Source of the DNA: JAQUGA01 sp038210985
GTDB lineage: Bacteria; Bacteroidota; Bacteroidia; Bacteroidales; WCHB1-69
NCBI GenBank assembly: GCA_038210985.1
Contig: JBBQWB010000045.1
Span: 1 to 21,466 of the forward strand
DNA length: 21,466 bases
Reading direction: 5' to 3'
The notes beneath the pieces were generated by a model. That model did not search any database, had not been told where the DNA came from, and saw only the letters and a program-made list of their open reading frames with translations. A program made the position numbers and the translations under genes. How positions within the stretch are numbered: the stretch's first letter is position 1; each line of letters begins with the position of its first letter. Below, in pieces: positions 15,221 through 21,466 of this stretch.

Positions 15221-15235
15221 TAAAAAAAACATATC

Positions 15236-15910
15236 ATGAAACATCTTATTGCTCCTTCTTTGCTTTCAGCCGATTTTGCAAATCTATCTAAAGATATAGA
15301 AATGGTTAATAATAGCCAAGCCGATTGGTTTCATATCGATATTATGGATGGTGTTTTTGTGCCGAATATTTCTATTGGATTTCCTGTCATAGAAGCTATT
15401 AAACGATACTCTGCTAAGCCATTGGATGTTCATTTAATGATTGTAAATCCAGATTTATATATAAAACGCTTTGCCTTAGCAGGTGCCGATATTTTAAGCG
15501 TTCACTACGAAGCCTGCCCGCATTTACATCGAACCATTCAAAGCATCCAAAGCGAAAACATGAAAGCTGGCGTTGTACTTAATCCACATACTCCGGTAAG
15601 TTTGCTCGAAGATATTATAAACGATTGCGAACTAGTGCTTTTGATGTCGGTTAATCCTGGATTTGGAGGTCAAAAATTTATCGAACAAACCTATTCTAAA
15701 ATTGAGTCGTTGAAAAATTTAATACTTCGTAAAAATTCCAAATCTCTCATCGAAGTGGATGGTGGAGTAGATATATCCAATGCTAAAAGACTCATCGATT
15801 GTGGTGCAGATGTGTTGGTTGCCGGAAACGCAGTTTTTAAAGCTCCATCGCCGATAGATGCCATTTTAGCTTTGAAAAATTTATTCAATTTTAATTTTCA
15901 CACCTTCTAA
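15236..15910 (+). CDS. rpe: ribulose-phosphate 3-epimerase
   Basis: This 224-residue TIM-barrel enzyme interconverts ribulose 5-phosphate and xylulose 5-phosphate in the pentose phosphate pathway. Visible signatures are IAPSLLSADFANL (5-17), HIDIMDGVFVPN with H33 and D35 (33-44), DVHLMI with H66, SVNPGFGGQKF (138-148), VDGG with D175, and a phosphate-site VAGNAVF near 195-201. D35 and D175 are the expected acid/base pair. The last 30 bases overlap the 3' end of the opposing S4-domain gene. Confidence 0.97.
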   Translation: MKHLIAPSLLSADFANLSKDIEMVNNSQADWFHIDIMDGVFVPNISIGFPVIEAIKRYSAKPLDVHLMIVNPDLYIKRFALAGADILSVHYEACPHLHRTIQSIQSENMKAGVVLNPHTPVSLLEDIINDCELVLLMSVNPGFGGQKFIEQTYSKIESLKNLILRKNSKSLIEVDGGVDISNAKRLIDCGADVLVAGNAVFKAPSPIDAILALKNLFNFNFHTF

Positions 15911-16087
15911 TTCAATCAAATCGCCAATCCGAAGTTTTTTTCGCTTTTGAAGTTCAACTTCGCCGTTAACCTTTACTTCACCATCGGTAATAATAACGTT
16001 AGCATGGCCTCCTGTTTCGGCAATTCCGAGTAATTTCAATAATTTATTGAGCTCTATAAATTCGGTATTGAGAGTAAAAATTTCCAT
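15881..16087 (-). CDS. small RNA-binding S4 domain protein (YbcJ-like)
   Basis: This 68-residue protein consists almost only of an S4 domain: FIELNKLLKLLGIAETGG (10-27), then VIITDGEVKVNGEVELQKRKKLRIGDLIEL. Stand-alone S4 proteins of this size (YbcJ/YaaA type) bind structured RNA, often rRNA; the target is not known. It follows the pyrophosphatase gene by 18 bases and is probably co-transcribed with it. Its 3' end overlaps rpe by 30 bases tail to tail. Confidence 0.88.
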   Translation of the reverse strand: MEIFTLNTEFIELNKLLKLLGIAETGGHANVIITDGEVKVNGEVELQKRKKLRIGDLIELEGVKIKIE

Positions 16088-16105
16088 TTGTATTTTTTTT
16101 ATAAA

Positions 16106-16771
16106 TTATTCAAACATTATTCGTTCAATATAGTCGCGATAATCAGAAATAGCCAATTCGATTAAAGCCAATGCTTCATCACGATTATAGGTATGTGTAA
16201 TTTGACAACGACTTTGTTTTTCACCAGGCATTTCTTTGTACGTTAAAAAATAATGTTTTAAACGATTAACAACCGAATCGGGTACTTGTGAAATGTCGGT
16301 ATAATGCGAGTAAACTGCATCGTCTTGTAAAACTGCAATTATTTTATCGTCTGCTTGGTTCCCATCAATCATTTTAAATCCGCCAATAGGATATGCTCTA
16401 ACCAAAATATCACCGTGAGCAATATCTTTTTCGGTTAAGATACAAACATCTAATGGGTCTCCATCGCCAACTATATTGGGATTATTTGACGATATTGCAC
16501 TTGCTTCTCCAACTCTTCTGCCGCAGTAAGTTTGAGGCAAAAATCCATAAAGTGCAGGCAAAATGCTGGAAAATTTTTGAGGACGATCAATCGTTAGATA
16601 GCCAGTAGCTTTATCCACCTCATATTTTACCGTATCGGTTGGAACCATTTCCACAAAGCAAGTTAGCATTTCGGGAGCTTCTTCGCCAATTTCTACACCA
16701 TGCCATGGATGTGCTTTGTGTCGCAATCCTAAAAGTTTTCCTATTGGATCTATTGATATTTTTTTAGCCAT
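16106..16771 (-). CDS. ppa: inorganic pyrophosphatase, family I
   Basis: The family I signature DGDPLDVCIL is present (103-112, with aspartates 103, 105 and 108 as metal ligands). A conserved KYEVDKATGYLTIDR stretch (49-63) and YGFLPQTYCG (75-84) also form part of the active site. At 221 residues it is longer than the E. coli enzyme; this extended variant occurs in Bacteroidota. It hydrolyses pyrophosphate to phosphate in the cytoplasm and so drives biosynthetic reactions. It is the first gene of a pair with the S4 protein. No convincing -7 motif is seen in the 90-bp divergent spacer on this strand. Confidence 0.96.
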   Translation of the reverse strand: MAKKISIDPIGKLLGLRHKAHPWHGVEIGEEAPEMLTCFVEMVPTDTVKYEVDKATGYLTIDRPQKFSSILPALYGFLPQTYCGRRVGEASAISSNNPNIVGDGDPLDVCILTEKDIAHGDILVRAYPIGGFKMIDGNQADDKIIAVLQDDAVYSHYTDISQVPDSVVNRLKHYFLTYKEMPGEKQSRCQITHTYNRDEALALIELAISDYRDYIERIMFE

Positions 16772-16838
16772 ATATTATAATTTATAGTGTTTTTATAATT
16801 TCAGTTTGGAGTTTTGATAGTTTGATGCTTAAAAATAT

Positions 16839-16846
16839 TACTTTTG
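16839..16846 (+). promoter_or_regulatory. -7 element upstream of the DUF5686 gene
   Basis: TACTTTTG fits TAnnTTTG and lies 15 bases before the ATG. A TTTG at 16813-16816 is 22 bases upstream, slightly far for a -33 element; another at 16821-16824 is too near. Confidence 0.5.
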
Positions 16847-16861
16847 AGCAAAACAAAATGA

Positions 16862-19315
16862 ATGAGAACAAAGGTATGTCAATTTTTTATAATCGGGGTT
16901 TATGTTGCAATATCTTTATGTAAAATTCATGCTCAATCATTTCAAGTTTCGGGGCGGGTTTTGGATGAAATAACCAGAGAACCTCTGGCGTTTGTAAACA
17001 TTGTTGCAAATAAAGGTAAAATTGGTGTTACTAGTTCGATTGAAGGTTATTTTACTATTAAGTCCAATCAAGCTATCGACTCATTGCGTTTTAGTTATAT
17101 GGGTTATAAAACTAAATCAATTTCAAAACCATTTACAAATCAAATAGTAGTCCTTCTTCAACGACAGGAGTTTGAATTAAAAGAGGTTGTTATTTTACCT
17201 GAAGAAAATCCTGCTCATCGAATTATTAATAAAACCATCGAAAACAGAAACTTAAACAATCCTTTCAAAAATAGCTCTTTTAGTTATGTGTCGTACAATA
17301 AAATGATTTTCACTTCGGATATTATTACTGATACTACTGTTATTAAGCGAATTGCAGACACAGCTATTACAGATTCGGTTAAAATTGCGGATAAAGCAAC
17401 ATTTGATTTTTTTACCGAACAACATCTTTTTATGATGGAGAATGTAAATTATCGAATTTTTAAAGCACCTTCATCAAATTACGAAAAAGTAATTGCTTCA
17501 AAAATTTCGGGTTTTAAAGATCCTTTATTTTCGATATTAACTACTCAAATTCAGGGAATTTCATTTTACGATGATATGTTTATTATCCTCGATAAAAAAT
17601 ATGTCAATCCAATAAGTAAAGGAAGTACTTCGAAGTATTTTTTCTTGATGCAAGATACCCTTTATCATAATTCAGACACAGTTTTTGTTATTTCGTATCG
17701 TCCTCGCCGAAATACTAAGTTCGACGCTCTTACGGGCTTGCTTTATATTAATACAAATGGATATGCCATCCAAAATGTAACAGCTATTCCAGCCCGCGAA
17801 GAGGGTGGAATCTCGATTAATATTCAACAGCAATACGAGTTAATTGATAGCTTAAAATGGTTTCCGGTGCAGTTAAATACGGAGCTCTATTTTAAAAATC
17901 TACAAGTTAATAACTCTCGAATTATTGCTAAAGGCTGGTCGTATATTAAAGAAATTCAACTCAATCCTAAACTTCGACGAAGAGATTTTGGAGATGCGGA
18001 CATTGATATTGATGTGATTTCGGAAAAACAAAGTGAAAAATTATTAGACACTTATCGAATCCAGCCTTTAACTCCTCAAGAAATCAAAACCTACCATGTT
18101 ATCGACAGCATTGGCAAAAAGGTGAATATGGAAAGAATGCTAACCATTATGAAAACATTGTCTTCTGGCTTTTATCCGATAGGAATTGTGGACGTTGAAT
18201 TGGATAAAGTTTTGAGATATAATATTTATGAAGGCTTTCGTTTGGGTTTAGGGTTAAAAACTAATCGTAGCTTAATGAAAAACATATCGGTAGGGGCATA
18301 CTATGGCTATGGTTTTTCAAATTATAATTCCAATTATGGGGGAAATGTCGAAGCAACCCTATTGCGAAAAAAAGATTTTAAGTTGAATTTTACCTACGTT
18401 TACGATGTTTACGAAAACGGAAACTATCCTGTGTTTTTTAATTCAAGCAATATGCTCGGCACCGACCAATTCCGAAATGTTTTTATCAGCAGATTCAATC
18501 ACCATGAAATTTATCAAGCGTCAATTTCGGGTAAAGTATCAAAATATTTAACCCTAAAAGCTGCCATTGATTACCAACAAATTCTTCCAGGTTTTAATTA
18601 TCAATATTTAAATTTATCCGATAATATTCAATTCGACAAAGATCATCCTGCGTTTATTACCGAAGCCAAACTTGCATTCCGTTATGCATACAAAGAACGG
18701 AATATTAATAATGGCGATTTTAAATTTGTGGTTAATTCCGACTATCCTGTTCTTGTTTTTCAATTTACCCATGCATTTGATAATATTTTGGAATCAAATT
18801 ATTCATTTAATAAACTTAATTTGACTTTTCAAAAATCGTTTACAACAAAATATTATGGTAAAACAAATCTTTTTTTAACAGCAAGTTATACTGATAAAGT
18901 ATTGCCAATGTGGGGTATGCATGCTTTTAGTTCGGGTTTAAACAAGGAATATGTTTATTCAACCAACTCATTTTCGACCATGCCTTTTAACTTGTTTTAT
19001 GCATCCAGCCATATAAGCGTATTTTTAAATCAAAATTTCGGGAAACTATTAATCCGATCCAAAAAATTTGAACCAGAGTTTGTTGTTCATCAAAACTTCT
19101 GTTTTGGATGGCAAAGTCCAAATCAAATAATTTCTAATAGAGAAATGATAATTCCTGAAAATGGTTTTTTTGAATCGGGCTTGATGATTAATAATATACT
19201 AAACCTTAAGTTGTATTCGCTAGGAATAGGTGTATTTTATTCATACGGAGAGTACAGTTCAAAAGATATTTATAGTAATATTGCAGCAAAATGGACATTC
19301 GTTTTCCCTTTTTGA
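16862..19315 (+). CDS. DUF5686 outer-membrane protein with carboxypeptidase-regulatory-like domain
   Basis: The 817-residue protein has a signal peptide (1-24, ending KIHA before Q). A carboxypeptidase-D regulatory-like beta domain follows (about 27-110: VSGRVLDEITREPLAFVNI through LRFSYMGYKTKSI). Then comes the DUF5686 body, starting with ENPAHRIINKTIENRN (115-130). The C-terminal half is rich in alternating aromatic beta-strands and ends in TFVFPF, a terminal phenylalanine as in outer-membrane barrels. The N-terminal domain also occurs in SusC/TonB-type receptors, but I see no plug domain. Function of the family is not established. The serine hydrolase gene starts 16 bases downstream and is probably co-transcribed. 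Confidence 0.9.
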   Translation: MRTKVCQFFIIGVYVAISLCKIHAQSFQVSGRVLDEITREPLAFVNIVANKGKIGVTSSIEGYFTIKSNQAIDSLRFSYMGYKTKSISKPFTNQIVVLLQRQEFELKEVVILPEENPAHRIINKTIENRNLNNPFKNSSFSYVSYNKMIFTSDIITDTTVIKRIADTAITDSVKIADKATFDFFTEQHLFMMENVNYRIFKAPSSNYEKVIASKISGFKDPLFSILTTQIQGISFYDDMFIILDKKYVNPISKGSTSKYFFLMQDTLYHNSDTVFVISYRPRRNTKFDALTGLLYINTNGYAIQNVTAIPAREEGGISINIQQQYELIDSLKWFPVQLNTELYFKNLQVNNSRIIAKGWSYIKEIQLNPKLRRRDFGDADIDIDVISEKQSEKLLDTYRIQPLTPQEIKTYHVIDSIGKKVNMERMLTIMKTLSSGFYPIGIVDVELDKVLRYNIYEGFRLGLGLKTNRSLMKNISVGAYYGYGFSNYNSNYGGNVEATLLRKKDFKLNFTYVYDVYENGNYPVFFNSSNMLGTDQFRNVFISRFNHHEIYQASISGKVSKYLTLKAAIDYQQILPGFNYQYLNLSDNIQFDKDHPAFITEAKLAFRYAYKERNINNGDFKFVVNSDYPVLVFQFTHAFDNILESNYSFNKLNLTFQKSFTTKYYGKTNLFLTASYTDKVLPMWGMHAFSSGLNKEYVYSTNSFSTMPFNLFYASSHISVFLNQNFGKLLIRSKKFEPEFVVHQNFCFGWQSPNQIISNREMIIPENGFFESGLMINNILNLKLYSLGIGVFYSYGEYSSKDIYSNIAAKWTFVFPF

Positions 19316-19331
19316 TAATTAATATAATGGA

Positions 19332-20462
19332 ATGAAAAAAATCATATTTCTCATACTGCTCCTGCCAATCTCGGTGTATTCGCAAAACATTACGTCCGAA
19401 GTGGATTCTTCTTGGATTTATTCTATTATTAATTCTTTTTTTGATAGTTTAAATCATATTAATAAATCCGAAAAACTAGATAATACCATTACGTTATTGA
19501 GCCAAACAAATAAATTTAATGGGGTAATTCTTATTTCTCAAAATTCAAATATTGTTTTTCATAAAGCTTATGGATTTGCAAACTTTCAAACTAAAGTAAA
19601 ATTAACCACCAATTCAATATTCGAGTTGGCTTCGGTGTCGAAGCAGTATACAGCCTTAGCTATTTTAAAGTTATATCAGGAAGGCAAACTCCAACTAAAA
19701 GATTCAATCGAAAAATTTATCCCGAATTTTCCGTATAAAAAACGAACAATTCATCAGCTTTTAAGTCATCGATCAGGTTTGCCCGATTATTATTCTTTTA
19801 CTTGGGGAAGTTGGAAAAATACCGATTCGATGATGACCAATAAAGACATGGTTGACATTATGTGTAAAAGAAAACCAAAAGCTAAATTTTATGCTAATAA
19901 ACAATTCGAATACTCAAATACTGGCTATGCTGTTTTAGCCCGAATTGTCGAAATAGTTTCGGGAAAAGATTTTGGAGATTTTATTTCTGAAAATTTCTTC
20001 AAACCTCTAGGCATGAAATATTCATACATTAGAACCCATGAGCCGAAAAATCTTTTAAGTTATAAAACCATTGGACATTCATCGGGCAAAGGTTGCCGAA
20101 AAGAGAATTACTTAAATGGATGCGTTGGCGATAAAGGCGTTTGGACCACAACTGGCGATTTAAATATATGGGATAATGCATTGTTTAGTGGTAAAGTAAT
20201 AAATGACACAATCTTAAAATTAGCTCTTTTGCCAAAAAATTCCGAAATGAGTTTGGAGAAAAACTATGGTTATGGTTTTCGTTTAGGAATTTTGTATAAA
20301 GGAGTTAATTTAGTTTATCATGGTGGTTTGTGGGGAGGATATAACACACTTTTTATTCATCGTATTCCAGATAATATTAATATTGTAGTGTTAAGTAATG
20401 TGGACAATAAGAGCTTTAAATATCAAAGTGTTAAGTGGATAGGAGTTTTAGAGCAACTTTGA
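19332..20462 (+). CDS. serine hydrolase of the beta-lactamase/penicillin-binding family, C terminus probably altered
   Basis: A signal peptide spans residues 1-17 (ending VYS before Q). The class C-type active site is complete: SVSK (S101 nucleophile, K104), YSN (194-196) and HGG (330-332, in the place of KTG). Such proteins act in the periplasm as esterases, D-aminopeptidases or peptidoglycan-related hydrolases; activity cannot be assigned. After IVVLSNVDNKS the last 14 or so residues (FKYQSVKWIGVLEQL) do not resemble the helix normally closing this fold. An RHS fragment begins right after the stop, so the native 3' end may have been replaced. All catalytic motifs lie before the junction, so activity may survive. 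Confidence 0.85.
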   Translation: MKKIIFLILLLPISVYSQNITSEVDSSWIYSIINSFFDSLNHINKSEKLDNTITLLSQTNKFNGVILISQNSNIVFHKAYGFANFQTKVKLTTNSIFELASVSKQYTALAILKLYQEGKLQLKDSIEKFIPNFPYKKRTIHQLLSHRSGLPDYYSFTWGSWKNTDSMMTNKDMVDIMCKRKPKAKFYANKQFEYSNTGYAVLARIVEIVSGKDFGDFISENFFKPLGMKYSYIRTHEPKNLLSYKTIGHSSGKGCRKENYLNGCVGDKGVWTTTGDLNIWDNALFSGKVINDTILKLALLPKNSEMSLEKNYGYGFRLGILYKGVNLVYHGGLWGGYNTLFIHRIPDNINIVVLSNVDNKSFKYQSVKWIGVLEQL

Positions 20463-20463
20463 G

Positions 20464-20949
20464 TTGGGAAGAGGGAAGCCTGCCAGCCATTGGCACTATT
20501 ACATCGAATCCGACCGAATTGTTTCAAAAATTGGTGGTGGAATGGCGTTAAACATTGTGCCAATTGACACCTGTATGTACGCTTTTGACATTGAGGATAT
20601 GGATGATTACAATGATAAATCGACAGATAACTCAAAAATGATGTACCGCCATATTGATAGTACCCATGTTGAGAATGAGGTTTTAGTTGAAGCTAAATTT
20701 GGATGGTTAAACGATTGTACGTATAGTAACGATTTTGAAAAACAAATTTTCTTCTATCACAAAGACCATTTAGGCTCATCCACACAAATTTCGGATCGTA
20801 ACGCAAGTATCATCCACCATCCCGATAAATTTGTTTCAAAAAGTTTCAATAAAACTTTAGAAACAACTAATTCGGAATTATACTGGATGCCCTTTAGAAG
20901 CCAATATTCTCACAATTTCAGACTTCCAAGACCTATAATTGATAATTAG
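20464..20949 (+). pseudogene. RHS-repeat protein fragment
   Basis: The open frame has no ATG near its beginning (only TTG at 20464) and starts directly after the hydrolase stop. Its first 115 or so residues read GKPASHWHYYIESDRIVSKIGGG, then VENEVLVEAKF and FFYHKDHLGSSTQISD, which are typical of the region leading into the RHS core of large Bacteroidota YD/RHS-repeat proteins. After DHLGSSTQISD the usual EYxPFGE and RYYDP core motifs are missing and the sequence is unfamiliar up to the stop at 20947-20949. It is truncated at both ends. The origin is either an orphan RHS tip or debris of a larger locus. Confidence 0.7.
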
Positions 20950-20985
20950 TCGATAAGGGAATGATGGTCGTAAAATAAAAATCTG

Positions 20986-20993
20986 TACTTTTG
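20986..20993 (+). promoter_or_regulatory. -7 element next to the transposase-like gene
   Basis: TACTTTTG fits TAnnTTTG and ends only 5 bases before the ATG at 20999, implying an almost leaderless transcript. No -33 element was identified. Confidence 0.4.
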
Positions 20994-20998
20994 TGGTT

Positions 20999-21463
20999 AT
21001 GGGACAATTATTATTACCAATATTTCCAGCCGATACACGAATGATTACCATGACTCTTGGAGTTCGGGAGCAAGACGGCTCGGTGTATTATCTTCATAGT
21101 GGGATGCCAATATTTTCACACGAATCTGGAGATTTAAACAAGTTTCGGTATATTACATCAAACTTCATTTTGCAAGGGTTGTGCAGTAATCAGGACATTA
21201 TAGATGCGTTTCACGTTTCAGCTGATAGTGTTCGTCGATGGAAGAAAAAACTTATGGAAGAAGGTGAAGCTGCTTTTTTCAAGGAGGAAACACGTCATGG
21301 GAGAAGTCATAAATTATTACCCGATGTATTGCATCGCATACAACAGAAGTTAAACGAAGGTCAAAGTGCATCTTCTATTGCTAAAGAAGAATGCCTTTCA
21401 GAAGGGAGCATCCGTTATGCCGTAAAACTTGGACGATTAAAAAAAAGACTTCCCAAGAGCTAA
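20999..21463 (+). CDS. helix-turn-helix transposase-like protein (N-terminal module)
   Basis: I choose ATG at 20999 (154 residues) over GTG at 20993, which overlaps the -7 motif. The N-terminal part (LLLPIFPADTRMITMTLGV, then DGSVYYLHSGMPIFSH) resembles the start of a Bacteroidota transposase group. Two helix-turn-helix segments follow: about 62-87 (CSNQDIIDAFHVSADSVRRWKK) and about 122-147 (SASSIAKEECLSEGSIRYAV). No DDE or other catalytic domain is seen before the stop at 21461-21463, three bases from the window end. The catalytic half may be a second ORF beyond the window, or the gene may be truncated. Together with the RHS fragment it marks an accessory region. Confidence 0.6.
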   Translation: MGQLLLPIFPADTRMITMTLGVREQDGSVYYLHSGMPIFSHESGDLNKFRYITSNFILQGLCSNQDIIDAFHVSADSVRRWKKKLMEEGEAAFFKEETRHGRSHKLLPDVLHRIQQKLNEGQSASSIAKEECLSEGSIRYAVKLGRLKKRLPKS

Positions 21464-21466
21464 ATT

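Noticed and set aside
20464..20949. Independent 161-residue gene
   Set aside because: It has only a TTG start and no promoter. Its sequence is an interior piece of an RHS protein, so it is a fragment.
20464..20949. RHS toxin and immunity system
   Set aside because: No complete RHS core, no recognisable toxin tip and no immunity gene are present.

Overview
The window looks like a chromosomal segment from a member of the Bacteroidota, probably Bacteroidales. Four things point there. The A+T content is high. Recognisable Shine-Dalgarno sequences are absent. The -7 promoter motif TAnnTTTG recurs in front of many genes. The family content is typical of the phylum: a short 287-residue RpoD without region 1.1, DUF1573, DUF4349 and DUF5686 proteins, and a glucosaminidase with LysM domains. 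The species cannot be named from sequence alone.

Layout. 1-550 is the edge-truncated, frame-broken remnant of a REP-associated tyrosine transposase (RAYT). 556-2036 (minus) is a small membrane/protease cluster: a frame-broken 62-residue protein, a multi-pass membrane protein and an M48 metallopeptidase. 1845-2413 is mostly non-coding, with a long palindrome, a 12-bp inverted repeat pair and a strong terminator. 2414-5015 (minus) holds a DUF1573 periplasmic protein and an Mpl-type murein peptide ligase. 5050-5924 is the most unusual stretch: a second, intact RAYT, flanked by REP-like palindromes, sits between two copies of the divergent mpl/hydrolase promoter region. 5904-7219 is a translationally coupled pair, an MBL-fold hydrolase and a PaaI-type thioesterase. 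7226-8221 (minus) is a secreted glucosaminidase with LysM domains. 8288-11404 carries rsmG, an MFS transporter and a DUF4349 lipoprotein.

11537-16771 is a housekeeping block: rpsO-pnp, the primary sigma factor with a palindrome-rich leader, rpe, and on the opposite strand an S4-domain protein and inorganic pyrophosphatase. 16862-20462 holds a DUF5686 outer-membrane protein and a serine hydrolase of the beta-lactamase/penicillin-binding fold. From about 20464 to the end the sequence becomes accessory: a fragment of an RHS-repeat protein, then a helix-turn-helix transposase-like gene.

Functional themes are RNA metabolism and translation (rsmG, rpsO, pnp, rpoD, S4), cell wall turnover and recycling (Mpl, glucosaminidase, possibly the serine hydrolase) and the envelope (DUF1573, DUF4349, DUF5686, M48). 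I found no phage, CRISPR, defence island or tRNA. The best candidate for something undescribed is the RAYT/REP cassette lodged in a duplicated divergent promoter. The palindromic rpoD leader and the small frame-broken gene upstream of the membrane/M48 pair are secondary candidates.
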